From JAFDWI01 sp964449375 (GTDB lineage: Bacteria; Actinomycetota; Acidimicrobiia; Acidimicrobiales; Iamiaceae): a DNA stretch of 12,235 bases. Shown here in pieces: positions 1 to 6,832 of the stretch. Position numbers and translations under genes: made by a program. The notes under the pieces are model-generated. The model had not been told where the DNA came from. It saw only the letters and a program-made list of their open reading frames with translations, and searched no databases. The stretch's first letter is position 1. Each line of letters starts with the position of its first letter. The stretch spans positions 1 through 12,235 of the forward strand of contig CAYVAS010000075.1 in the NCBI GenBank assembly GCA_964449375.1, written 5' to 3'.

Positions 1-1097
1 GCGACAAGCTCAAGGTCATCCTGCAGATGGCGGTCGTGCTGACCTACTCCGCCGGCGTGCCGGTGGTCAAGGTCGGCCGCATCGCCGGCCAGTTCGCCAA
101 GCCGCGTTCGGCCGACACCGAAAAGGTCGGTGACGTCGAACTTCCGGTGTTTCGTGGCCACATCGTCAACGACATCGCCTTCACTCCCGAGGCGCGCACC
201 CCCGACCCGAGCCGGCTGGAGCGTGCCTACCATCAGTCGGCGTCCACGCTGAACCTGCTGCGGGCCTTCACCAAGGGCGGTTTCGCCGACCTGGCCCGGG
301 TGCACCAGTGGAACCAGGATTTCGTCCGGGACTCCTCCGAGGGCAGCCGCTACGAGAAGATCGCGAACCAGATCGAACGCGCGCTGCGGTTCATGAACGC
401 GTGCGGGCTGGACTCGTCCACCCAACCGGCCCTGCACGAGGTCGACTTCTTCACCAGCCACGAGGCCCTGATCCTGGGCTACGAAGAGGCCCTCACCCGC
501 CGTGATTCGATCACCGGCGACTACTACGACACCTCGGCGCACATGGTGTGGGTCGGCGAACGTACCCGCCAGCTCGACGGTGCCCACGTGGAGTTCCTCC
601 GGGGCATCAAGAACCCCATCGGCGCCAAGATCGGCCCCACCGCGACCCCCGAGGACGTGGTGGCCCTGGCCGACCGGCTGGACCCCAACTTCGAAGCGGG
701 GCGCCTCACGCTGATCAGCCGCATGGGTGCCACCCGGGTCGCCGAGCTGCTCCCTCCCCTGCTGGAGGCGGTGCGCGACTCGGGTCACGAGGTCGTGTGG
801 GCCTGTGATCCGATGCACGGCAACACCTTCACCACCGACGAGGGGCACAAGACCCGCCGCTTCGACGACATCGAGGCCGAGATCGCCGGGTTCTTCGCGG
901 CGCACCGCGAGGTCGGCACCTGGCCCGGTGGGGTGCACGTGGAGCTCACCGGCGACGCGGTCACCGAATGTCTGGGCGGTGCCGACGACATCTCCACCGC
1001 GGATCTGCCCGAGCGGTACGAGACGATGTGCGACCCACGTCTGAACGGTCGCCAGTCGTTGGATCTCGCGTTCAGGGTCGGCGAACTGCTTCACTGA
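1..1097 (+). CDS. aroG: Class II 3-deoxy-7-phosphoheptulonate (DAHP) synthase, 5'-truncated by window edge
   Basis: Condenses phosphoenolpyruvate and erythrose 4-phosphate to DAHP, the first committed step of aromatic amino-acid synthesis, in the cytoplasm. The frame is open from base 3 with no stop, so the gene enters from the left; the first in-window ATG (base 27) lies inside the conserved core and is not the start. About 364 residues are visible and roughly 90 N-terminal ones, including the usual metal-binding cysteine, are missing compared with the approximately 450-460 aa family. Counting from the ATG at 27, the class II (plant/Mycobacterium-type) active-site set is complete for the visible part: GRIAGQFAKPRS (Arg18, Lys25), GERTRQ (Glu178, Arg179), GAKIGPT (Lys201), SRMG (Arg232), DPMHGNT (His264), HVELTGD (Glu306) and DPRLN (Asp336). 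The acyltransferase gene starts 4 bases after its TGA, so co-transcription is likely. The family assignment is firm; feedback regulation cannot be judged because the N-terminal part is absent. Confidence 0.96.
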   Translation, partial: DKLKVILQMAVVLTYSAGVPVVKVGRIAGQFAKPRSADTEKVGDVELPVFRGHIVNDIAFTPEARTPDPSRLERAYHQSASTLNLLRAFTKGGFADLARVHQWNQDFVRDSSEGSRYEKIANQIERALRFMNACGLDSSTQPALHEVDFFTSHEALILGYEEALTRRDSITGDYYDTSAHMVWVGERTRQLDGAHVEFLRGIKNPIGAKIGPTATPEDVVALADRLDPNFEAGRLTLISRMGATRVAELLPPLLEAVRDSGHEVVWACDPMHGNTFTTDEGHKTRRFDDIEAEIAGFFAAHREVGTWPGGVHVELTGDAVTECLGGADDISTADLPERYETMCDPRLNGRQSLDLAFRVGELLH

Positions 1098-1101
1098 GGG
1101 G

Positions 1102-2343
1102 ATGCCCCCCTCCGACGAGCCGGCTTCCAAACCGGCCGAGTCCGTGGGGGCGCGACGGCCACCGGCCGACCCGACCGCAGCCGAAGCGGGCGCCGAGCTG
1201 CCGTTCCGGCTGGGCTACCGGCCCGAGCTCGACGGACTGCGGGCGCTGGCGGTGGCGCTGGTGTTCATGTCCCACATCGGCTACCCGTGGCAGTCGCTCA
1301 TGGGCAACTTCATGCCCGGCGCCTTCCAGGGGGTGGACCTGTTCTTCGTGCTGTCGGGGTTCCTGCTGACCACGCTGTTGATCGAGGAACGTGCCGACAC
1401 CGGCAGGTTCTCCTTCGTCGGGTTCTACCGACGTCGGGCCCTGCGGCTGTTTCCCGCGCTGTTCTTCATGCTGATCGTGCTGGTGCCCTGGATCTTCAAC
1501 CAGTACGACGACGTGGGCGTGCATTTCCAGGCCTACATCTACATGGCGTTGTACGTGACCAACTGGGCGGTGGTGTTCGGCCACGACGGGATCGTGCCGT
1601 TCAACTTCTCGCACATGTGGTCCCTGGCGATCGAGGAGCAGTACTACCTGCTGTTCTTCCCGTTGTTCGTCGGACTGCTGGGCTGGTTCAAGAAGCTGTC
1701 GTCGATCGCCTGGGTGCTGGTCGGCATGATCGTGCTGGTGTGGATCAACCGTTACGTCGCGGCGCTCAACACCAGCCCGGGAGACTTCGAGACCACGCTG
1801 TACGTGCGCACCGACACCCGGGCCGACGCCCTGTTGCTGGGCCCCCTGCTGGCGGTGTGGCTCCAGATGGGTCACCGGATCACGCCCCGGCTGCGGCTCC
1901 TGGCGATCCCGGCGGTGGCGTTTCTGGTCTGGACGATCCTGTATGCCCGGGTGAACGACCCGTGGGTCTACTACTGGGGTCTGGGGGTGATGGACATCTG
2001 CTGGCTGATCGTGTTGGCCTCGGTGCTGGGGGCCCGGCACGTCTTCGCCCGGGTGCTGCGGGTCCGGCCCGTGGTGTGGATGGGCACGATCTCCTACGGG
2101 TTGTACCTGTGGCACATGCCGGTGTTCGTCGAGATGATGCGCCACACCCGGTACCGGCGCCTCCCCCACTGGCTGCCCTTCTCCCTTGCGGTGCTCACCA
2201 CCTTCGCGGTGGCGTCGTTCTCGTATTACCTGGTGGAACGGCGGTTCCTGCGGCGCAAACGGCCGGGGCTGCCCGATCCCGCGCCGCCCGACGGCGGCAC
2301 CGACCCGCCCCGGGATCCGGCGGTTGCTCAGGTGCCGGTGTAG
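1102..2343 (+). CDS. AT3-family integral membrane acyltransferase
   Basis: Predicted acyltransferase 3 (OafA/OatA-like) membrane enzyme of 413 aa that moves an acyl group, typically acetyl, onto a sugar or other envelope acceptor. Visible hallmarks are GYRPELDGLRALAV with the R-X10-H pair (Arg47, His58), GVDLFFVLSGFLL (78-89), FYRRRALRLFPAL (108-120), SHMWSLAIEEQYYLLF (170-185, with Glu178), and the C-terminal SYGLYLWHMPVFV (331-343) and YYLVERRFLRRK (375-386). About ten hydrophobic segments are apparent. There is no fused C-terminal SGNH domain, only a short proline-rich cytoplasmic tail. The first 35 residues are polar and proline/alanine-rich. The ATG lies 4 bases after the DAHP synthase stop; a GAGGGG sequence abuts it with no spacer, so initiation may be by translational coupling, or a later start (for example GTG at 1144) may be used. 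The acceptor is unknown. Its 3' end overlaps the convergent SDR gene by 16 bases. Confidence 0.9.
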   Translation: MPPSDEPASKPAESVGARRPPADPTAAEAGAELPFRLGYRPELDGLRALAVALVFMSHIGYPWQSLMGNFMPGAFQGVDLFFVLSGFLLTTLLIEERADTGRFSFVGFYRRRALRLFPALFFMLIVLVPWIFNQYDDVGVHFQAYIYMALYVTNWAVVFGHDGIVPFNFSHMWSLAIEEQYYLLFFPLFVGLLGWFKKLSSIAWVLVGMIVLVWINRYVAALNTSPGDFETTLYVRTDTRADALLLGPLLAVWLQMGHRITPRLRLLAIPAVAFLVWTILYARVNDPWVYYWGLGVMDICWLIVLASVLGARHVFARVLRVRPVVWMGTISYGLYLWHMPVFVEMMRHTRYRRLPHWLPFSLAVLTTFAVASFSYYLVERRFLRRKRPGLPDPAPPDGGTDPPRDPAVAQVPV

Positions 2344-3188
2344 CCGGGAAGCACCGCCTCCTCGCCGTAGAGCAGCGACGCGATCGACCCGTAGTCGGGG
2401 CCTCGGCGCAGATGGTGGCCGCCGTCGACGGGCAGGCAGTTGCCGGTGACCCACCCGGACTCGTCGCCGGCCAGAAAACGGATCACCTGGGCGACCTCGT
2501 CGGGTTGGCCGATGTGGGCGACGGGCATGTTGACCAGGTAGGACTCGACGAGCTCGTCGTCGGCCATGGGGTAGGCCACCAGTTCGGTGTCGACCAGGCT
2601 GGGTTGCACCGAGTTCACCCGCACCCCGGAAGGCCCCAGCTCATCCGCGGCGTTGCGCACCAGCGCGTCGATCCCGGCCTTGGTGGCCGCGTACGCCGAC
2701 ATGTACGGGTGCACGGTGCAGGCGGCGAGCGACGACACCGCCACCATCGCGCCGCCCCCGCCGGCGACGATCGCGGCACCGGCGTGTTTGAAGGTCAGGA
2801 ACGTGCCGATCAGGTTGGTCGACACGATGGCCTGGAACTCGGCGAGGGGCTGGGCGACGATCGGCGCGACCCCGCCGGTGCCGGCGCTGGCCACGGCCAC
2901 GCCCAGGCGCCCGGTCGCCTCGGTGGCGATGCGTACCGCGTCGGCCACGGCGTCCTCGTCGTCGACGGTGCCGGGCGCGATCGTCACCTCGGGCGCGTTC
3001 GGGAACTCGGTGCCCAGCGCCTGCGCGGCGCCCCGCAGCCGTTCTTCGGAGCGGCCCATGAGCGTGACCTGGGCGCCGTCGCGGACCAGCAGTCGGGCGG
3101 TGGCGAGGCCGATGCCGCTGCCGCCGCCGGTGATGAGCGCGCCGGTTCCGGCGAAGGGGGCGGCGTCGGAGGATGCTGAGGTGGCCAT
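2328..3188 (-). CDS. Short-chain dehydrogenase/reductase (SDR)
   Basis: NAD(P)(H)-dependent oxidoreductase of the classical SDR type, 286 aa, cytoplasmic. The cofactor-binding motif TGGGSGIG is at residues 20-27 and the catalytic motif YAATK is at 166-170 (Tyr166, Lys170). Ser153 in AVSSLAA stands the canonical 13 residues before the tyrosine, and Asn125 in the STNLIGTF helix completes the tetrad. VNSVQPSLVDTEL (191-203) and SGWVTGNCLPVDGGH (244-258) are typical of the C-terminal half. The usual NNAG motif after beta-strand 4 is ASAG here (100-103). After DGGH there is a roughly 28-residue tail with RRGPDYGS (261-268). The ATG at 3188 is chosen because it precedes the Rossmann fold by a normal distance; upstream codons read into the divergent promoter region. 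It is transcribed divergently from the membrane protein at 3265 and converges on the acyltransferase. Substrate cannot be deduced. Confidence 0.93.
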   Translation of the reverse strand: MATSASSDAAPFAGTGALITGGGSGIGLATARLLVRDGAQVTLMGRSEERLRGAAQALGTEFPNAPEVTIAPGTVDDEDAVADAVRIATEATGRLGVAVASAGTGGVAPIVAQPLAEFQAIVSTNLIGTFLTFKHAGAAIVAGGGGAMVAVSSLAACTVHPYMSAYAATKAGIDALVRNAADELGPSGVRVNSVQPSLVDTELVAYPMADDELVESYLVNMPVAHIGQPDEVAQVIRFLAGDESGWVTGNCLPVDGGHHLRRGPDYGSIASLLYGEEAVLPGYTGT

Positions 3189-3196
3189 GGCCGCCC

Positions 3197-3202
3197 AGTC
3201 TG
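3197..3202 (-). promoter_or_regulatory. Candidate -10 box for leaderless SDR transcript
   Basis: On the minus strand CAGACT lies 8 bases before the SDR ATG, a distance that would put the transcription start at or next to the start codon. It departs from the actinobacterial TANNNT consensus at its first base. No purine-rich Shine-Dalgarno sequence lies at a suitable distance from the ATG (a GGGCGG is too close). No convincing -35 element was seen. Confidence 0.3.
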
Positions 3203-3230
3203 CCCGATGGGGCGACCCGCGGTGATCGGA

Positions 3231-3246
3231 GTCCCCTCGGTGGGAC
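3231..3246. repeat. Inverted repeat in divergent promoter region, possible operator
   Basis: GTCCC and GGGAC form a perfect 5-bp inverted repeat around a 6-base centre (CTCGGT). With one mismatch each side it extends outwards to GAG...CTC. It sits a few bases upstream of the TAGCAT -10 box of the membrane-protein gene, where a regulator could interfere with RNA polymerase. Short GC-rich palindromes are common by chance, so this is only a candidate. Confidence 0.25.
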
Positions 3247-3251
3247 CTCAC

Positions 3252-3264
3252 TAGCATCGCCGCG
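3252..3264 (+). promoter_or_regulatory. Leaderless -10 promoter element TAGCAT before the membrane-protein gene
   Basis: TAGCAT (3252-3257) matches the actinobacterial TANNNT -10 consensus and ends 7 bases before the ATG at 3265, the spacing expected when transcription starts at the A of the start codon. No Shine-Dalgarno sequence is present. The same TAGCATCGCCG string precedes the paralogous gene at 8437, which supports both the promoter and the start-codon choice. No clear -35 box is visible. Confidence 0.5.
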
Positions 3265-4908
3265 ATGCCTCCCGTCGGCGCGGTGCGCGCTCCCGGTCCC
3301 GACGGCCAGAGGACCGAAGCCTCGGCGATGTCCCGCCTCCAGGTCACCGGGGCCTGGACGCTGCTGGCCGTGGGGCTGGCGGCGCTGGCCGTGGTCGCGG
3401 GGTGGGCCCAACGCGGCTTCTGGTTCGTCGCCGACGAGTGGAACGTGCTGGTCCAGCACGTGGACGGCAACCTGGCCACCCCCTACAACGGACACCTGTC
3501 GGCGATCCCCGTAGCCATCTACCAGGCCCTGGCCCACACCGTGGGCCTGGGCTCCTACCGGCCCTTCGGCACCGTGGGCATCCTGGTGTACCTGGCGATC
3601 CCCGTGGCGCTGGTGCTCACCCACCGGCGGGTCGTCGACCTGCGCCTGCTGGTGGTGGCGGGCCTGGGGATCGCCTGGACCGGCGCGGGCTCGACGAACC
3701 TGCTGTACGGGTTCCTGATCAACTTCGACATCCCGATCGTCATGCTCCTGGTCGCCTGGTGGCTGATCCGCCGGGACCGGCTGGGGACCGACCTGGGGGC
3801 GATGGCGGCGCTGGCTGTGGCCCTGGCGTCGTCCAGCGTGGGGCTGATCGCGGCGGTCGCGGTGGTCACCGAACTGGTGGTGGCGCGGGTGTCCTGGCGC
3901 CGGCTGGTGCGCTTCGCCCCGCCCCTGGTCGCCTGGGCGCTGTGGTGGCTGGTCCGTCACGAAGCCACCAGCCCGGCGAGCGTGGGCGAGCGGGTCGCCT
4001 ACGCCTGGCACATGAGCGTGGCGATCCTGGCCGGCTTCACCGCCGGGTGGACCCCGGGGGCGCCCCTCGTCACCGTGGCCCTGGTTGCCCTGGGGGTGGT
4101 CGCCCACCGGCGGTGGGGCACCGTGGACGCGCACGTGGTCGGCACTCTCGTGGCGTTGGCGGCGTTCGTGGTGCTCACCGCCTACAGCCGCGCCGGCGAC
4201 ATCGCCCTAAACCCCACCGACAGTCCCCGGTACGTGTTCCTCGGCCAGTTCCTGCTCGTCGCCGCCGCGTTGTGGTGCGTCCGCGGCCGGGTGGTGCCCT
4301 GGTCGGCGACGGCGGGGGCGGCGGTGGTCGCGGTGGCCGCCGCGGTACCACTGCCCGGGGCCATCCAGGACCACCGCGACTTCGTGCTGGCCTCACAGGC
4401 GCACTCCCGGCCGTTCCTCGCGGGTGCCGAGGCCGCGGGCGACGCGGCCGACCCGGACCGCATCCTGCCGCTGAACCTGATCCCGGTGACCGTGGGCGAG
4501 TACCTGCACATGGTCGACGAGGTGGGCTCCGCGGTGCCCGAGTCGGCCGCCCGGGACCTCGGAGACGCCGCGTCCCGCGCCGAGGCCGACCGGATCCTGG
4601 TCACCGAGCTCGGCCTGACCCTCGCCGCAGCACCGGCGGGCCTGCAGTGTGCCGACGGTGAGGCTCCGGGTCCGGTCCCCCAGGAGGGTCGCGCGCTGGA
4701 CCCGGGCGCGACGTACCTGGTGCGCGCCACGGGTCCATCAGGCGTGTCGGTGGCGCTGCGTCGCTACGCGGACCCCGGTTCGGGGGCCGTGATCGGCGAG
4801 TTGGCGGGCGGCGAGGCGCGGCTGGTCGCCACGCCGGGCGACGACGGGCCGCACCGCTGGTGGGTGGAGCCCGCGCCGGGCGTGGAGGTCTGCGCCACCG
4901 CGGGGTGA
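3265..4908 (+). CDS. Polytopic GT-C-like membrane protein with exported C-terminal domain (paralogue of gene at 8437)
   Basis: No characterised homologue recognised; 547 aa. About eleven hydrophobic segments lie between residues 29 and 363 (roughly 29-47, 103-119, 127-140, 151-167, 178-201, 215-230, 245-262, 266-281, 290-307, 321-338, 346-363). A hydrophilic C-terminal domain of about 180 residues follows, predicted extracytoplasmic, with Cys462 and Cys543 as a possible disulfide. The first outer loop carries FVADEWNVL (54-62) and TPYNGHLSAIPVAIY (72-86), an acidic and His-bearing loop reminiscent of GT-C glycosyltransferases that use polyprenyl-phosphate sugars. Other motifs shared with the paralogue are FLINFDIPIV, SSSVG, AHRRW (280-284) and DSPRYV (319-324). 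The start at 3265 is preferred over ATG 3328 because of the TAGCAT box; either leaves all membrane segments intact. The GH15 gene follows 61 bases downstream. Glycosyl transfer is an inference from topology and motifs; a transporter or sensor role is not excluded. Confidence 0.85.
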   Translation: MPPVGAVRAPGPDGQRTEASAMSRLQVTGAWTLLAVGLAALAVVAGWAQRGFWFVADEWNVLVQHVDGNLATPYNGHLSAIPVAIYQALAHTVGLGSYRPFGTVGILVYLAIPVALVLTHRRVVDLRLLVVAGLGIAWTGAGSTNLLYGFLINFDIPIVMLLVAWWLIRRDRLGTDLGAMAALAVALASSSVGLIAAVAVVTELVVARVSWRRLVRFAPPLVAWALWWLVRHEATSPASVGERVAYAWHMSVAILAGFTAGWTPGAPLVTVALVALGVVAHRRWGTVDAHVVGTLVALAAFVVLTAYSRAGDIALNPTDSPRYVFLGQFLLVAAALWCVRGRVVPWSATAGAAVVAVAAAVPLPGAIQDHRDFVLASQAHSRPFLAGAEAAGDAADPDRILPLNLIPVTVGEYLHMVDEVGSAVPESAARDLGDAASRAEADRILVTELGLTLAAAPAGLQCADGEAPGPVPQEGRALDPGATYLVRATGPSGVSVALRRYADPGSGAVIGELAGGEARLVATPGDDGPHRWWVEPAPGVEVCATAG

Positions 4909-4969
4909 CGCTGGGACGGCAGTGGGGTTTCGCGACGCTGTGCCGCGATCTGCCACTAGAACGGAACCC

Positions 4970-6832
4970 ATGGCGCTGCGCATCGAGGACTACGCCCTGC
5001 TCAGCGATCTGTCCAGTTGCGCGCTGGTGGGCAACGACGGGTCGATCGACTGGCTGACCTTCCCCCGCTTCGACTCACCGGCGCCGTTCGCCGCGCTGCT
5101 GGGCGAGGGCAGGCGCCATGGCCGGTGGAAACTGGCCCCGTCCGACACGGTCCGGTCGGTCGAACGCACCTACCGTGATTCGTCTCTGGTGCTGGAGACG
5201 GTGTTCACCACCGACACCGGCGTGGTGGCGCTCATCGACTGCATGCCGCCGGGCGACGACCGCCACGACCTGATCCGGGTCGTCGAGTGCCGGGAGGGGT
5301 CGGTGAACATGGAGATGGAGATCACCTTCCGCTTCGACTACGGCAGCATCATCCCCTGGGTGCGTCGTGTTCCCGGCGGCATCGAGGCCATCGGTGGGCC
5401 CGACGCGTTGCGGCTGGCCGCTCCGGTCGAACTGACGGGCGAGGACCTGGCCACCACCGCAGCGTTTCCGTTGCGCCGCGACGAACACATCGGGTTCTCG
5501 TTGAGCTGGTTCCTGTCGCATCAGGCCCCGCCCCAACCGCTCGACGCGGTCACCGCGGTGGCCACCACCGAGCAGTGGTGGCGCGTCTGGGCCCAGGGGT
5601 GCACCTACGAGGGTGACTACGCGGACCTGGTGCGCCGGTCCGCGGTGGTGCTCAAGGGCCTGACCCTGCAACGCACCGGTGGGTTGGTCGCAGCGGCCAC
5701 CACGTCGTTGCCCGAGGAGCTCGGCGGGGTCCGCAACTGGGACTACCGCTACTGCTGGCTGCGCGACGCCACGTTCTCGTTGCTGGCACTGCAGAGCGCC
5801 GGCTTCGACGCCGAGGCCGACGCCTGGCGGGACTGGCTGCTGCGCGCGGTGGCCGGTGACCCGGGCCAGTTGCAGATCATGTACGGCCCCGCCGGTGAGC
5901 GGCGCCTGACCGAACAGGAGTTGCCCTGGCTCGAGGGGTACGAGCAGTCCCAACCGGTGCGCGTCGGCAACCAGGCCCACGGCCAGTACCAGCTCGACGT
6001 GTACGGCGAGGTGCTCGACGCGTTGCACCAGAGCGCCGAGGACGACCAACACATCGACGCGGACTCCTGGTCACTGTTGCGCAACCTGGTCGACTTCGTG
6101 GGGGACCACTGGCGGGACCCCGACGACGGGATCTGGGAGGTGCGCGGCGGCCGGCGTCAGTTCACCCATTCCAAGGTGATGGCCTGGGTGGCGGTGGACC
6201 GCGCAATCTCGCTGATGGAACGTTTTGCCGCGGGCACCCTGCACCTGGACGCGGCCACGCACCTGGGACCCGTGGACCTGGGCGCCTGGGAGGACCTGCG
6301 CGCCGAGATCCACGCCGACGTCCTGGCCAACGGCGTGGACGCCGACGGCGCGTTCGTCCAGTCCTACGGCGCGCCGGACCACGACGCCGCGCTGTTGCTG
6401 GTGCCCCTGGTCGGGTTCCTGGAGCCCGAGGATCCCCGGGTGGCGGCCACGGTGGCGGCGGTGGAACGCGAGCTGATGGTCGACGGGCTGGTGCGGCGGT
6501 ACGTCAACACCGAACACGACGGGCTGGCCGGCGAGGAGGGCACGTTCCTGATGTGTTCGTTCTGGCTGGCCGACAACTACGCCCTGCTGGGCCGCCTGGA
6601 GGAGGCCACCGAACTGTTCGAACGGCTGGTGGGGCTGACCAACGACGTGGGATTGCTGGCCGAGCAGTACGACCCGCTGGCGGGACGGATGCTGGGCAAC
6701 TTCCCCCAGGCGTTCTCGCACGTGTCGCTGATCAACACCGCCGGCAACCTGTACGCGGCCCGGCTGCAGCGCGAGCGCTCCCCGGAGGCCTTCACCGGGT
6801 CTGCGGACCGTCGGCGGGTCCACCCGGACTGA
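4970..6832 (+). CDS. Glycoside hydrolase family 15 protein (trehalase/glucoamylase type)
   Basis: Inverting alpha-glucosidase-type enzyme of 620 aa, the usual size for bacterial GH15 proteins, which include mycobacterial trehalases and glucoamylase/isomaltase-type enzymes. The N-terminal beta-sandwich begins with MALRIEDYALLSDLSSCALV and GNDGSIDWLTFPRFDSPAPF (21-40). The catalytic (alpha/alpha)6 barrel follows with GGVRNWDYRYCWLRDATF (252-269), LEGYEQSQPVRVGNQA (321-336), QLDVYGE (341-347), DDGIWEVRGGRRQFTHSKVM (385-404, Glu390 the likely general acid) and GEEGTFLMCSFWLADNYALL (521-540, Glu523 the likely general base). There is no signal peptide, so it should act in the cytoplasm. The ATG at 4970 matches where the family begins; an in-frame GTG at 4922 would add 16 unconserved residues. 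A TAGAAC lies 7 bases before the ATG, weakly like a -10 box. Substrate (trehalose, maltooligosaccharide or isomaltose) cannot be fixed by eye. Its 3' end overlaps the convergent gene by 41 bases. Confidence 0.95.
   Translation: MALRIEDYALLSDLSSCALVGNDGSIDWLTFPRFDSPAPFAALLGEGRRHGRWKLAPSDTVRSVERTYRDSSLVLETVFTTDTGVVALIDCMPPGDDRHDLIRVVECREGSVNMEMEITFRFDYGSIIPWVRRVPGGIEAIGGPDALRLAAPVELTGEDLATTAAFPLRRDEHIGFSLSWFLSHQAPPQPLDAVTAVATTEQWWRVWAQGCTYEGDYADLVRRSAVVLKGLTLQRTGGLVAAATTSLPEELGGVRNWDYRYCWLRDATFSLLALQSAGFDAEADAWRDWLLRAVAGDPGQLQIMYGPAGERRLTEQELPWLEGYEQSQPVRVGNQAHGQYQLDVYGEVLDALHQSAEDDQHIDADSWSLLRNLVDFVGDHWRDPDDGIWEVRGGRRQFTHSKVMAWVAVDRAISLMERFAAGTLHLDAATHLGPVDLGAWEDLRAEIHADVLANGVDADGAFVQSYGAPDHDAALLLVPLVGFLEPEDPRVAATVAAVERELMVDGLVRRYVNTEHDGLAGEEGTFLMCSFWLADNYALLGRLEEATELFERLVGLTNDVGLLAEQYDPLAGRMLGNFPQAFSHVSLINTAGNLYAARLQRERSPEAFTGSADRRRVHPD

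Noticed and set aside
1072..2454. Minus-strand open frame of 460 codons opposite the acyltransferase gene
   Set aside because: Low-complexity His/Gln/Arg/Pro composition, no motif, and fully antisense to a well-supported AT3 gene.
3189..3479. N-terminal extension of the SDR to an upstream start at 3479
   Set aside because: It would run through the divergent promoter and into the coding region of the membrane protein. The added residues are not SDR-like, and the ATG at 3188 sits at the normal distance from the Rossmann motif.
2641..4134. Minus-strand open frame of about 500 codons across the SDR/membrane-protein junction
   Set aside because: It runs out of frame through the SDR gene and antisense to the membrane protein, with biased Arg/His/Gly composition and no recognisable domain.
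4922..4969. GTG start at 4922 for the GH15 gene
   Set aside because: The family begins at MALRIEDYAL; the 16 extra residues look like translated intergenic sequence.
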